A DNA stretch of 64,000 bases from Terrimesophilobacter mesophilus (GCF_014200375.1 NZ_JACHBP010000001.1:372001-436000), one strand, 5' to 3'. Counted from the first letter of the stretch, positions 47,540-56,730 are shown. Numbers and translations are program-made. Notes: generated by a model not told the origin, from the letters alone.

Positions 47540-48871
47540 GTGTCCAACGCCACCACCACGAAGCCGCCCCGCGAACGTACCCCGCTCGGCGCGAACTTCT
47601 GGAAACTCCTGACATCATCCGGCCTGTCGAACCTCGCGGACGGTGTCTTCAAACTCGCCCTGCCGCTCGTCGCCATCCGGTATACGCAGGAGCCCGTGCT
47701 CATCGCGGGGCTGAGCCTCGTCGCCTCACTTCCCTGGCTCCTGTTCGCCCTGCAGGCCGGCGCCCTCGCCGACCGGCACGACCGGCGCAGGATCATGCTC
47801 CTCGCCAACATCGCGCGGGCGGTCCTGCTCGCAGCCGTCGCCGCATCCATCGCGCTCGGGGTCGAGTCCATCTGGGTGCTGTACGCCGTCGCGCTGTGCG
47901 TCGGGACGGCCGAGACCCTCTACGACACCTCCGCGCAGTCGATCCTGCCCCAGATCGTCGGACGCACCCAGCTCTCCCGCGCGAACGGGCGGCTCTACGC
48001 GGTGGAGATGACCGCGAACCAGTTCGTCGGCCCGCCGCTCGGCGGCTTCCTCGTCGCGACCGGCGCGCTCATCGCCTTCTCGGTACCGGCGGGACTGTGG
48101 CTCGTCGCCGTCGGGATGCTGTTCCTCGTCCGCGGGAACTTCCAGGTCGCCAGGGAGAATCCCGCCAGGATGCGCTCCGAGATCATGGAGGGCCTGCGGT
48201 TCCTCTGGCGCACACGAGTGCTGCGAACCCTCGCGTTCATGACGGGCCTGTTCAACCTCACCTCGAGCGCCGCCTTCGCGATCTTCGTGCTCTACGCGGC
48301 CGGCCCCAAATCGGCGATGGGCCTGACGGATGCGCAGGTCGGCATCCTCTTCACCACGACCGCCATCGGCAGCCTGCTCGGTTCGTTCGCTGCGGAGCAC
48401 ATCGAGCGCGCGATCGGGAGGGCGCTTTCGCTCAGCCTGTCGATCGTCGGCGGAGCAGTGCTCCTCATCACCCCGGCGTTCACCACGAACCCGTTCATCA
48501 TCGGCGGCGCATTCTTCATCGGCGGATTCACCGTCGTCCTGTGGAACGTCGTCGCCGTGTCCCTGCGCCAGCGCATCACCCCCGACCGGCTCCTCGGCCG
48601 CGTCAACAGCGGCTACCGCCTGCTGGCGTGGGGAACCATGCCGCTCGGTGCCGCGATCGGCGGTGTGCTCGGCCAGTTCCTCGGCCTGCCGCCGGTGTTC
48701 ATCATCACCGGCATCGGCACCCTCAGCCTGCTGCTCTTCATGTTCCGGCTCACGAACGCGTCGATGGATGCCGCCGAGGCCGAGGCCGCGCGCACCGCAT
48801 CATCCGACAGCACGGCAACCGACAGCACGGCATCCGACAGCAGGGCATCCGGAACTGCAGAGCAGGCGTAG
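47540..48871 (+). CDS. MFS transporter, EntS/MefA-like
   Basis: A 443-residue major facilitator with 12 predicted helices. The MFS motif A between helices 2 and 3 reads GALADRHDRRR. The family resembles enterobactin-exporter/macrolide-efflux permeases. The cytoplasmic C-terminus has a low-complexity Asp/Ser/Thr/Ala repeat (STATDSTASDSRASG). Substrate unknown. It lies within the segment bounded by the two 56-bp palindromes. The GTG fits a leaderless start. Confidence 0.85.
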   Translation: MSNATTTKPPRERTPLGANFWKLLTSSGLSNLADGVFKLALPLVAIRYTQEPVLIAGLSLVASLPWLLFALQAGALADRHDRRRIMLLANIARAVLLAAVAASIALGVESIWVLYAVALCVGTAETLYDTSAQSILPQIVGRTQLSRANGRLYAVEMTANQFVGPPLGGFLVATGALIAFSVPAGLWLVAVGMLFLVRGNFQVARENPARMRSEIMEGLRFLWRTRVLRTLAFMTGLFNLTSSAAFAIFVLYAAGPKSAMGLTDAQVGILFTTTAIGSLLGSFAAEHIERAIGRALSLSLSIVGGAVLLITPAFTTNPFIIGGAFFIGGFTVVLWNVVAVSLRQRITPDRLLGRVNSGYRLLAWGTMPLGAAIGGVLGQFLGLPPVFIITGIGTLSLLLFMFRLTNASMDAAEAEAARTASSDSTATDSTASDSRASGTAEQA

Positions 48872-48874
48872 CGT
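48869..48874 (+). promoter_or_regulatory. Candidate leaderless -10 embedded in the MFS stop
   Basis: TAGCGT, whose TAG is the MFS stop codon, 7 bases before the GTG at 48882. Confidence 0.42.
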
Positions 48875-48881
48875 TGACGCT

Positions 48882-49403
48882 GTGAGTTCCACCGCCGCAG
48901 CCCCACGCAACCGGATCATCCTTCTCGTCGTCGTCGCCGTCATCGTCGCGGTCGTCGCGATCGTGATCGGCCTCTTCGTGTCGCAATCGCGCACGCACGG
49001 CAACTACTCGGTCTCCGACGGCGCCGTGACCATCGAGTCGGCGACGATCCAGAACCTCGGTACGATCCTCGTCACCGACCAGGGCTTCGCGCTCTACACC
49101 TACCCTCCGGATGCCCAGAAGGAAGTAGCCTGCACCGACCGGTGCGCACTGAACTGGCCACCCATGTTCATCCCGGACGGTGTGAAGCTCGCGGCCGGCC
49201 CGGGCGTTGACGGATCGCAGCTCTCGACCACGACCGATCGCGACGGGAAGAAGGTCGCGACCTACGACGGATGGCCACTCTACCTGTTCACCGGGGATGT
49301 CACGGCGGGTACCGCGAACGGTCAGAACCAATACCTGGACGGCGGATACTGGTACGTCATCCGGCCCGACGGCGAAGTCGTCATGCCGAAGCCGGAGGAC
49401 TGA
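48882..49403 (+). CDS. Membrane-anchored PF03640 (COG4315) repeat protein
   Basis: A 173-residue protein with a single N-terminal transmembrane helix (about 10-32) and two copies of the secreted-repeat domain. The first is GFALYTYPPDAQKEVACTD, including the Cys pair of ACTDRC; the second is GWPLYLFTGDVTAGTANGQ. Such proteins face outside the membrane; function is unproven, though relatives occur near electron-transfer and copper genes. No lipobox is visible. It follows the MFS gene by 10 bases and converges on the RIO kinase gene. Confidence 0.85.
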   Translation: MSSTAAAPRNRIILLVVVAVIVAVVAIVIGLFVSQSRTHGNYSVSDGAVTIESATIQNLGTILVTDQGFALYTYPPDAQKEVACTDRCALNWPPMFIPDGVKLAAGPGVDGSQLSTTTDRDGKKVATYDGWPLYLFTGDVTAGTANGQNQYLDGGYWYVIRPDGEVVMPKPED

Positions 49404-49408
49404 CAAGA

Positions 49409-50251
49409 CTACGACCCACCGAACGCGTACCCGAGCAGGTCCGCGAACAATTCCTCCGCGTCGCAGGCGACACGGCGACGCGTGAACCAGTCGCAGATGT
49501 TCACGCAGTCGCGATGCAGGAGATCCAGCCCCTGCGGGTTCGCGACGACATCCACGATCTGCGGCAGATCGATCACCCGCACCCTTCCCTCGTGCACGAG
49601 GAGGTTGTACGCCGACAGGTCGCCGTGAGCGACCCCGGCGGTCGCGAAGATTCGCATGAGGTCGACGACCTGCCCGAACAGCCCGTCGAGGATGTCCCGG
49701 TCATCGCGCGTCTGCGACAGGCGCGGGGCGGCCACCGATCCCGCTCCGATGAACTCCATGAGGATCTCGGTGCCGCTCACCTGCACCGGGTACGGGACGG
49801 GTGCGCCGGCCTGCCACATCCGGCATAGTGCGTCGAACTCGGCGAGCGACCAGCGCGCTGCCGCGACTTCACGGCCGAAGGCGGACTTCTTCGCGACGGC
49901 GCGACCCTCGCGGGAATCCCTGCCGCGACGGCCCTCCGTGTAGATGCTCGAGCGATGGAAGTCGCTGTGCTCGGCCGTGCGGTAGCGCTTCGCCGCGAGC
50001 AGCACCCTCTGCGACGGTTCGCCCGGCACCGCGCGCTCGAGGAGGAACACGTCGGCCTCCTTGCCGGTCTTGAGGATGCCGAGCTCGGTGTCGAATGCGC
50101 CGGCACTCGTCACGAGCCAGTCCGGCCACGGTTTCGGACCGCGTTCGGATGGGGTGGTCGCCGGCCAGGTGGTCCAGCGCTGGTCTTCGCCCGGCTCCAC
50201 CTCGGCGAAGGTGAGGGAGACGTCGAAGGGAGAGGAAAGTTGTTCGTTCAC
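49409..50251 (-). CDS. RIO1-family serine/threonine kinase
   Basis: A 280-residue atypical kinase. The nucleotide-binding region is GKEADVFLLERA with the lysine in LLAAKRYR. The catalytic loop is AHGDLSAYNLLV and the metal Asp is in VRVIDLPQ. RIO1 kinases act in 40S maturation in eukaryotes and archaea; bacterial members are poorly understood. The GTG at 50251 is chosen because GGAG lies 7 bases upstream; GTG 50278 has none. A 21-codon ORF lies just upstream. Confidence 0.85.
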   Translation of the reverse strand: MNEQLSSPFDVSLTFAEVEPGEDQRWTTWPATTPSERGPKPWPDWLVTSAGAFDTELGILKTGKEADVFLLERAVPGEPSQRVLLAAKRYRTAEHSDFHRSSIYTEGRRGRDSREGRAVAKKSAFGREVAAARWSLAEFDALCRMWQAGAPVPYPVQVSGTEILMEFIGAGSVAAPRLSQTRDDRDILDGLFGQVVDLMRIFATAGVAHGDLSAYNLLVHEGRVRVIDLPQIVDVVANPQGLDLLHRDCVNICDWFTRRRVACDAEELFADLLGYAFGGS

Positions 50252-50284
50252 GGTGAGGCTCCAGGTCGGAGGCCACACGCGGAA

Positions 50285-50350
50285 CTAGAGGGCTGTGGCC
50301 TCGGTGGGAAGAATGTCGGCGAGAGCGCGCACGACAACGACGTTCGTCAT
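50285..50350 (-). CDS. Putative 21-residue Val-rich leader peptide
   Basis: Short ORF beginning MTNVVVVRALADIL. AGAGGAG lies 6 bases before the ATG, an excellent ribosome binding site, and a TACACT -10 candidate sits at 50396-50401. It ends 33 bases before the RIO kinase GTG. The VVVV run recalls branched-chain amino acid attenuator peptides such as that of corynebacterial ilvB, but no terminator/antiterminator pair is visible after it. Confidence 0.5.
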   Translation of the reverse strand: MTNVVVVRALADILPTEATAL

Positions 50351-50418
50351 GACTGGCTCCTCTCTCGCGTTCTTCCGGACGATCCGGTGCGGTCGAGTGT
50401 AGCATCCGGCTTTCACTC

Positions 50419-50474
50419 GACTCGGGTCATTCTGCGGGTACCGAATCGGCTCGACCCGCAGAATGACCCGAGTC
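50419..50474. repeat. 56-bp palindromic repeat, copy 2
   Basis: Perfect 21-bp stem (arms 50419-50439 and 50454-50474) with a 14-nt loop; core GTCATTCTGCGGGT. Between the RIO kinase promoter and the end of bkdC (minus strand). It may also terminate the bkd operon. Confidence 0.8.
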
Positions 50475-50509
50475 AAGGTGAGTTCAAGAGCCGGTCAGGG
50501 TCGTGAGGG

Positions 50510-51877
50510 TCAGACCATCGTCAGGAGCACAGCGGGGTTCGCGAGAATCGCACCGACGTCGGCGAGGAATCTGCTCCCCTGCTCGCCGTCGACCAGGCGG
50601 TGGTCGAACGAGACGCTCAGGGTGAGCACCTGCCGAAGTGCGATCTCGCCGCGGTACTCCCACGGCATCCGCTTGACAGCGCCGAGAGCGAGGATCATGG
50701 CCTCCCCGGTGTTCAGGATGGGGGTGCCTGCGTCGATACCGAACGAACCGATGTTCGTGATCGAGACGGTGCCGCCGGCCAGGTCCGCCGGCGACGCTGT
50801 GCCCGCCTTCGCCGTCTCCACGAGCGCGGAGAGCTCGTCGGCGAGACCGACAAGGTCGAGCGCGTCGGCATCCTTGATGTTGGGGACCATGAGCCCGCGC
50901 GGGGTCGCGGTGGCGATCCCGAGGTTGACGTAGTGGAACTGAACGATCTCCTGCGCCTGCTCATCCCAGCGGGTGTTCACCGACGGATTGCGCCCCACGG
51001 CGATGCACAGGGCCTTCGAGACGACCGTGAGCAGGTTGAGTCGCCTGCCACGGAACGCCGATGACTCTTTGAGGGTGGCGATGAGCTCCATCGTTGGCGT
51101 GACATCGATCGTGAGGAACTCGCTCGCGTGCGGCGCGGTGAACGCGCTCTGCACCATCGCGGCAGCCGTGTACTTCCGAACACCCTGGATGGGGGTGCGG
51201 GTCTCCCTCTCGCCTGTTTCTGCTCGCCTGGTACCGCTCCCAGAGGAGCCGGCTTTGCCGGCGTCACGAAGGGAGCCCCCCGACACTGCAGCTTCCACGT
51301 CCTCCCGCGTGATGAGCCCCTTGTCTCCCGTGCCGATCACCGTCGCAAGATCAATGCCGAGATCACGAGCGAGCTTGCGCACAGGCGGGGTGGAGCGGGG
51401 GGTTTCAACACGCTCGATCGGGAGCGAGGTCTGCGAAGCGGGTGGCGGAACCACCTCGACCTTCAAGTGCGGGTCTGGAGCCGGCGCCGGCGCTGGTGTC
51501 GGCGCCTTCGAGGTTCCCTTCCTGGCGCGACGAGCCGGCCGGCCATCGCCCTCGATGGGAGGGCCGTATCCGACCAGGACGGGTTCGCGCTCAGGTTTGG
51601 CGGCATCCGATGAACCCGCAGAGTCCCCCTCAGAACCTTCGAGCTCGAACGCGACGATGGGCGCGCCCACCTGCACGGTCGTACCCGCTTCGGCATAGAG
51701 CTTCGTGATGACACCGGCGAACGGCGACGGCAACTCGACGAGCGCCTTGGCCGTCTCCACTTCGGCGAGCGGCTGGTTGAGCTCCACTGTGTCGCCAACG
51801 GCAACATGCCAGCTCACGAGTTCCGACTCAGTGAGGCCCTCACCGAGATCGGGGAGCGCAAAGTCCTTCGCGGCCAT
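50510..51877 (-). CDS. bkdC: Branched-chain alpha-ketoacid dehydrogenase E2 (lipoyl acyltransferase)
   Basis: A 455-residue dihydrolipoyl acyltransferase. The lipoyl domain (1-77) has the lipoylated Lys in VETAKALVE. A Pro/Ala linker follows, then the peripheral subunit-binding domain (about 165-200, TPPVRKLARDLGIDLATV) and the catalytic domain ending with the SVSFDHRLVDGEQG active-site His motif. It transfers acyl groups to CoA in Leu/Ile/Val breakdown. It starts immediately after the bkdB stop. Confidence 0.93.
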   Translation of the reverse strand: MAAKDFALPDLGEGLTESELVSWHVAVGDTVELNQPLAEVETAKALVELPSPFAGVITKLYAEAGTTVQVGAPIVAFELEGSEGDSAGSSDAAKPEREPVLVGYGPPIEGDGRPARRARKGTSKAPTPAPAPAPDPHLKVEVVPPPASQTSLPIERVETPRSTPPVRKLARDLGIDLATVIGTGDKGLITREDVEAAVSGGSLRDAGKAGSSGSGTRRAETGERETRTPIQGVRKYTAAAMVQSAFTAPHASEFLTIDVTPTMELIATLKESSAFRGRRLNLLTVVSKALCIAVGRNPSVNTRWDEQAQEIVQFHYVNLGIATATPRGLMVPNIKDADALDLVGLADELSALVETAKAGTASPADLAGGTVSITNIGSFGIDAGTPILNTGEAMILALGAVKRMPWEYRGEIALRQVLTLSVSFDHRLVDGEQGSRFLADVGAILANPAVLLTMV

Positions 51878-52939
51878 CTAGCCCTCCCAGTCGCTGAGTG
51901 AATTGGGGCGGCCGAGGACACGGTCGACGGCATCCAGCAGGCGATCGAGGTCGGGAAGGAAGTGCTCCTCCAGGGCGGCAGGCGGATACGGGGTGTCGAA
52001 ACCCGTGACGCGCTCCGGCGCCGCCTCGAGCCAGTTGAAGCACCGCTCCGTGATGCTCGCGGCGACCTCCGCGCCAATTCCCACCGACTGCGCTGCTTCG
52101 TGTGTGACCACGAGTCGGCCGGTCTTCCGCACCGAGGCTTCGATGGCCTCGAAATCGATCGGAGAGATGGAGCGCAGGTCGATGAGCTCGATCGACACGC
52201 CATCGTCGGCGGCGGCGCTCACGGCATCCTTCGCGGTCGCCACGAGCGGGCCGTACGCGACGAGGGTGACATCCGACCCGGTCGACACGACGCGGGCACG
52301 CCCGAGCGGGAGCACGTCGGCAGCCCCGAAGTCGACCTCGCCCTTCGACCAGTACCGGCGCTTGGGCTCGAAGAACATCACCGGGTCATCGCTCGCGATC
52401 GCCTGCTGGAGCATGCCGTAGGCGTCCTGCGGGTTCGAGCAGCTCACGACGCGAAGGCCGGCGGTGTGGGCGAAGTAGGCCTCAGGCGACTCGGAGTGGT
52501 GCTCGACGGAGCCGATGCCGCCGCCGAACGGAACGCGGATGGTGATCGGCATCCGCACGGCGCCGCGCGAGCGGTAGTGCAGCTTGGCGACCTGGGCGAC
52601 GATCTGGTCGAAGCCGGGGTAGATGAATCCGTCGAACTGGATTTCGGCGACCGGACGGTAGCCGCGCATCGCGAGTCCGACGGCCATGCCGATGATGCCG
52701 GACTCCGCGAGCGGCGTATCCATCACTCGGTCGGTGCCGAACTCGGCCTGCAGCCCGTCGGTGACCCTGAACACTCCCCCGAGCTTGCCGATGTCCTCGC
52801 CGAGCAGGATGACCTTCTCATCGTCCTGCATCGCGCGCCGAAGCCCGGCGGTGATCGACTTCGCGAGCGTCAGTGTTGCGGTGCCCGTCGTGGGCGCCGG
52901 TGCTGTCGTGTCAGCCGTTGCGGCTGTTGCGGTGGCCAT
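51878..52939 (-). CDS. bkdB: Branched-chain alpha-ketoacid dehydrogenase E1 beta
   Basis: A 353-residue transketolase-like subunit that completes the TPP site with E1 alpha. The Glu contact is in VILLGEDIGKLGGVF, and a conserved LAESGIIGMAVGLAMRG follows. An Ala/Thr-rich N-terminal 20 residues precede the domain. ATG 52939 shares one base with the bkdA stop (TGATG). Equivalent to Rv2496c. Confidence 0.94.
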   Translation of the reverse strand: MATATAATADTTAPAPTTGTATLTLAKSITAGLRRAMQDDEKVILLGEDIGKLGGVFRVTDGLQAEFGTDRVMDTPLAESGIIGMAVGLAMRGYRPVAEIQFDGFIYPGFDQIVAQVAKLHYRSRGAVRMPITIRVPFGGGIGSVEHHSESPEAYFAHTAGLRVVSCSNPQDAYGMLQQAIASDDPVMFFEPKRRYWSKGEVDFGAADVLPLGRARVVSTGSDVTLVAYGPLVATAKDAVSAAADDGVSIELIDLRSISPIDFEAIEASVRKTGRLVVTHEAAQSVGIGAEVAASITERCFNWLEAAPERVTGFDTPYPPAALEEHFLPDLDRLLDAVDRVLGRPNSLSDWEG

Positions 52940-54066
52940 CACTCGCCTCCTTCGAAGTTCGCGAGGTATGCGGCGTACTGGCTGCGCTGGCGTTCGAGCA
53001 CGGGGTCGATCTCGATGGTCACGTGATCGAACACGCTCATGATCGTGGGTTCCTCCATGCCGATACAGCCGGCGCGGAACTCGGCAGCGACGCTGTCGGC
53101 CTTCGCTTTGACGCGCGCCTTCAACTCGTCGGTGAGCAGGTCCTTCGACTCGAAATACTTCTCGAGACGGGAGATCGGGTCCTTCGCCTTCCACTCGGCC
53201 AATTCGTCGGCGTCGCGATAGCGCGTCGGGTCGTCGGATGTCGTGTGCGGCCCCATCCGGTAGGTGACGGCCTCGATGTAGGTGGGTCCGCCACCGTTGT
53301 GGGCTCGGTCGAGGGCGATCCGCGTCGCGGCCATGACCGCGAGCACGTCGTTCCCGTCGACGCGCATGCTCGGGATGCCGAATCCTGGGGCACGCTCGGA
53401 GATGTGCCGCGTCGCCTGAAGGCCGACCGGCTCGGAGATGGCCCAGTGGTTGTTCTGGCAGAAGAACACGACGGGAGCCTGATAGGTGGCGGCGAAGATC
53501 ATCGCCTCGTTCGTGTCGCCCTGGCTCGTCGCACCGTCGCCGAAGTAAGTGATGACGGCGGAGTCCGCTCCGTCGCGCAGGATGCCGACGCCGTATCCGA
53601 CGGCGTGCAGCGTCTGGGCGCCGATGATGACGGCGGGGATCGCCATCCGGAACTCGCTCGGGTCCCAGCTTCCGTGCGCGTGCCCTCGCCACACCCGCAC
53701 GAGATCATCGAGGGCTACGCCGCGGCAGTATGCGACGCCGTTCTCACGGTAGCTCGGCATGATGAAGTCGTCGTCGCGGAGTGCGCGCGCAGAGCCGATC
53801 TGCGAGGCTTCCTGGCCGAGGAGCGGTGGCCAGAGGCCCAGCTCGCCCTGCCGCTGAAGAGCGGTCGCTTCGACGTCGATCCGGCGCACGACGACCATGT
53901 CCTCGTAGAGGTCGGCGAGCTGCGCATCGGAGACGTCGGCAACCCACTGGTCGATGGTCGGACTCGGGTGGCGGATGCCGTCGGCGTCGATGAGTTGGAC
54001 GAAATCACGGTCGTCGAGCAGGTCGACCTCCGAGTCACTCGATTTGGACACAGTTGAACGCAACAC
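52939..54066 (-). CDS. bkdA: Branched-chain alpha-ketoacid dehydrogenase E1 alpha
   Basis: A 375-residue TPP-binding subunit decarboxylating branched 2-oxo acids. The TPP motif is YFGDGATSQGDTNEAM with NNHWAIS completing it. The phosphorylation-loop-like region is YRMGPHTTSDD. The GTG at 54066 is the first in-frame start of the homologous region; GTG 54051 is an alternative. It heads bkdABC; E3 is not encoded here. Confidence 0.94.
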   Translation of the reverse strand: MLRSTVSKSSDSEVDLLDDRDFVQLIDADGIRHPSPTIDQWVADVSDAQLADLYEDMVVVRRIDVEATALQRQGELGLWPPLLGQEASQIGSARALRDDDFIMPSYRENGVAYCRGVALDDLVRVWRGHAHGSWDPSEFRMAIPAVIIGAQTLHAVGYGVGILRDGADSAVITYFGDGATSQGDTNEAMIFAATYQAPVVFFCQNNHWAISEPVGLQATRHISERAPGFGIPSMRVDGNDVLAVMAATRIALDRAHNGGGPTYIEAVTYRMGPHTTSDDPTRYRDADELAEWKAKDPISRLEKYFESKDLLTDELKARVKAKADSVAAEFRAGCIGMEEPTIMSVFDHVTIEIDPVLERQRSQYAAYLANFEGGE

Positions 54067-54094
54067 GTCACGCCTTCCTTCGGGATCGTCGACT

Positions 54095-54131
54095 GGTGAG
54101 CCGTGAATCCGCTTCAGGGGATCGGCTCACC
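54095..54131. promoter_or_regulatory. Inverted repeat in the bkd leader
   Basis: GGTGAGCCG (54095-54103) and its complement (54123-54131), 19-nt loop, about 30 bases upstream of bkdA. A TATATG hexamer near 54172-54177 could be the -10, placing the repeat in the mRNA leader. Operator or RNA hairpin cannot be told apart. Confidence 0.4.
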
Positions 54132-54228
54132 TTGTTGGCCGGCCGACCCAGGCCAGCATCGTTGTCTGGCATATAGCGAGGTTACGCAGTGGTGCTGGGA
54201 ATCCACAACCCGACCTGCGGCGAGGAAC

Positions 54229-54264
54229 AAAAAACGGGTCCGCTCCTTGTGGGGAGCGGACCCG
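54229..54264 (-). terminator. Rho-independent terminator of pnp
   Basis: Perfect 12-bp stem CGGGTCCGCTCC and complement with a 6-nt loop, followed on the minus strand by six U residues. It begins 27 bases past the pnp stop. The clearest classical terminator in the window. Confidence 0.92.
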
Positions 54265-54291
54265 ATTCTCTTGTGCTCGTGATCGATTCGG

Positions 54292-56562
54292 CTACGCCTC
54301 GGAGCCGACTTCGGCGGGAGCCTCGGCGGGAGCCGCCTCAGCAGCCTCGCTGCCCTCCTCGACGGGCGAGAGGGAGAGCTTTCCGCGGTCATCGATCTTG
54401 GTGATCTCCACCTGGATCTTCTGGCCGACCGAGAGCACGTCTTCGACGTTCTCCACCCGCTTGCCACCGGCGAGCTTGCGCACCTCGGAGATGTGCAGCA
54501 GGCCGTCCTTGCCGGGGGTGAGCGAGACGAACGCACCGAACGTGGCGATCTTGACGACGGTTCCGAGGAACCGCTCGCCCACCTCCGGGTTCAGCGGGTT
54601 CGCGATCGCGTTCACCGCGGCGCGCGCAGCCTCAGCCGACGGGCCGTCGACAGCGCCGATGTAGACCGTGCCGTCGTCCTCGATCGAGATGTCGGCACCG
54701 GTGTCATCCTGGATCTGGTTGATCGTCTTGCCCTTCGGGCCGATCAGCTCGCCGATCTTGTCGAGCGGAATCTGCACCGAGATGACGCGCGGCGCGGTGG
54801 CCGCCATCTCATCCGGCGCGTCGATCGCGGCGTTCATGACGCTGAGGATGATCGTGCGAGCATCCTTCGCCTGCTTGAGCGCACCATCCAGAACCGACGA
54901 CGGGATGCCGTCGAGCTTCGTGTCCAGCTGGATCGCCGTGACGAACTCGCTCGTTCCGGCGACCTTGAAGTCCATGTCGCCCAGGGCGTCCTCTGCTCCG
55001 AGGATGTCGGTGAGGGCCGCGTAACGCGTCTCACCATCGATCGTGTCGGAGACGAGGCCCATCGCGATACCCGCGACGGGCGCGCGCAGCGGCACACCGG
55101 CGTTGAGCAGCGACAGCGTCGATGCACACACCGAACCCATCGACGTCGAGCCGTTGGAGCTCAACGCCTCGGAGACCTGGCGGATCGCGTACGGGAACTC
55201 CTCACGTGGAGGAAGCACCGGCACGAGGGCGCGCTCGGCGAGGAAGCCGTGCCCGATCTCGCGACGCTTCGGGCTGCCGACCCGGCCGGTCTCACCGGTC
55301 GAGTACGGCGGGAAGTTGTAATGGTGCAGGTAGCGCTTCTTCGTCACCGGCGCGAGGGAGTCGATCTGCTGCTCCATCTTGAGCATGTTCAGTGTCGTGA
55401 CACCCAGGATCTGGGTCTCGCCGCGCTGGAAGATCGCCGAACCGTGAACGCGCGGGATGACCTGCACCTCGGCGTCGAGCGGGCGGATGTCGGCAAGGCC
55501 GCGACCGTCCATGCGGATGCCCTCGGTGAGGATGCGGCCGCGCACGATCTTCTTCGTGACCGACTTGTATGCCGCACTGACCTGGCCGTTCGCCGACTCC
55601 GGCAGTTCGCCCGCGGCGACCCGACCGGCGATGGCGTCCTTGACGCGCGCCTTGAGTGCGTCATCCGCGTTCTGGCGCTCGACCTTGCCGGCGATCTGGT
55701 AGACGCCCTTGAGCTCGTCGTAGGCGAGCCCGGCGACAGCGTCGTAGGTCTCCTGGTCGTAGGCGAGGAAGACCGGGTAGTCCTCGATCTCCTTCGCGCT
55801 CTGCGCCGCGAGAGCCGACTGGGCCTTCACGAGCTGGGCGAGGAACGGCTTGGCCGCCTCGAGGCCCTGCGCGACGACAGTCTCGTCGGGCTTGGTGGCG
55901 CCCGCCTTGATGAGCTCCCACGCGTGCTCGGTGGCCTCAGCCTCGACCATCATGATCGCGACATCCTCTTTGCCGTTCTTATCGGTGACGATGCGTCCGG
56001 CGACGGTGAGGTCGAACACGGCTTCCTCGAGCTGCTCGTACTTGGGGAACGCGACCCACTGGTTTCCGATGAGAGCCATCCGGATGCCGGCGATCGGGCC
56101 GCTGAACGGCAGACCGGAGATCTGGGTGGATGCGCTGGCCGCGTTGATCGCGAGCGCGTCGTAGAACTCGCCCGGCGCGATGCTCAGCACCGTGATGACG
56201 ATCTGGACCTCGTTGCGCAGTCCGTCGACGAACGACGGGCGCAACGGGCGGTCGATGAGGCGGCAGACCAGGATGGCCTCCGTCGAGGGGCGGCCCTCGC
56301 GGCGGAAGAAGCTGCCGGGGATCTTGCCTGCGGCGTAGGAACGCTCCTCGACATCCACCGTGAGCGGGAAGAAGTCGAAGTTGTCCTTCGGCTGCTTGCT
56401 CGCGCTCGTGGCGCTCAGAAGCATGGTGTCTTCGTCGAGGTATGCGGCGACGGCACCCTGTGCCTGCTGCGCGAGGCGACCGGTCTCGAAACGGACCGTG
56501 CGCTTGCCGAACTTGCCGTTATCGAGAACGGCTTCGGCGAATTTGATTTCTGGACCCTCCAT
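54292..56562 (-). CDS. pnp: Polyribonucleotide nucleotidyltransferase (PNPase)
   Basis: A 756-residue phosphorolytic 3'-to-5' exoribonuclease. Two RNase PH domains (about 10-145 and 340-560) flank a helical domain, followed by KH ([20 protein letters not shown]) and S1 ([20 protein letters not shown]) domains and an acidic Ala/Glu tail. Start ATG 56562 ([11 protein letters not shown]) matches homologs; AAAGGAG lies 11 bases upstream. rpsO and the M16 peptidase, its usual neighbours, are not adjacent. Confidence 0.97.
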   Translation of the reverse strand: MEGPEIKFAEAVLDNGKFGKRTVRFETGRLAQQAQGAVAAYLDEDTMLLSATSASKQPKDNFDFFPLTVDVEERSYAAGKIPGSFFRREGRPSTEAILVCRLIDRPLRPSFVDGLRNEVQIVITVLSIAPGEFYDALAINAASASTQISGLPFSGPIAGIRMALIGNQWVAFPKYEQLEEAVFDLTVAGRIVTDKNGKEDVAIMMVEAEATEHAWELIKAGATKPDETVVAQGLEAAKPFLAQLVKAQSALAAQSAKEIEDYPVFLAYDQETYDAVAGLAYDELKGVYQIAGKVERQNADDALKARVKDAIAGRVAAGELPESANGQVSAAYKSVTKKIVRGRILTEGIRMDGRGLADIRPLDAEVQVIPRVHGSAIFQRGETQILGVTTLNMLKMEQQIDSLAPVTKKRYLHHYNFPPYSTGETGRVGSPKRREIGHGFLAERALVPVLPPREEFPYAIRQVSEALSSNGSTSMGSVCASTLSLLNAGVPLRAPVAGIAMGLVSDTIDGETRYAALTDILGAEDALGDMDFKVAGTSEFVTAIQLDTKLDGIPSSVLDGALKQAKDARTIILSVMNAAIDAPDEMAATAPRVISVQIPLDKIGELIGPKGKTINQIQDDTGADISIEDDGTVYIGAVDGPSAEAARAAVNAIANPLNPEVGERFLGTVVKIATFGAFVSLTPGKDGLLHISEVRKLAGGKRVENVEDVLSVGQKIQVEITKIDDRGKLSLSPVEEGSEAAEAAPAEAPAEVGSEA

Positions 56563-56675
56563 GTGGGGGTTTTCTCCTTTGCTGGTGTGGCGACCCCGTG
56601 TGGGTCGGCACGCGTACATCGGAAGCAGGAGTCAAGCAGTCAGGGGCGCGCGGCGATTGCGCTCGGGCGCCGGTT

Positions 56676-56730
56676 CTGGCCAACAGTAGAAATACACCGT
56701 ACGAGTCGGGATACCACCACCGGTGACCAG
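56676..56730 (-). ncRNA. Structured pnp leader, possible Actino-pnp motif
   Basis: On the minus strand CUGGUC (56725-56730) pairs with GGCCAG (56676-56681, one G-U), enclosing ACGGU/ACUGU (56696-56700 with 56683-56687, one G-U) and a CACCGGTG palindrome. Position 110-170 nt upstream of pnp is where the actinobacterial Actino-pnp RNA occurs. The match to that family is from position and general shape, not a covariance search. The rest of 56563-56823 shows nothing else. Confidence 0.5.

Noticed and set aside
50285-50350. ilvB-type attenuator
   Set aside because: The downstream gene is a RIO kinase and no alternative terminator/antiterminator stems follow; kept only as a short-ORF finding.
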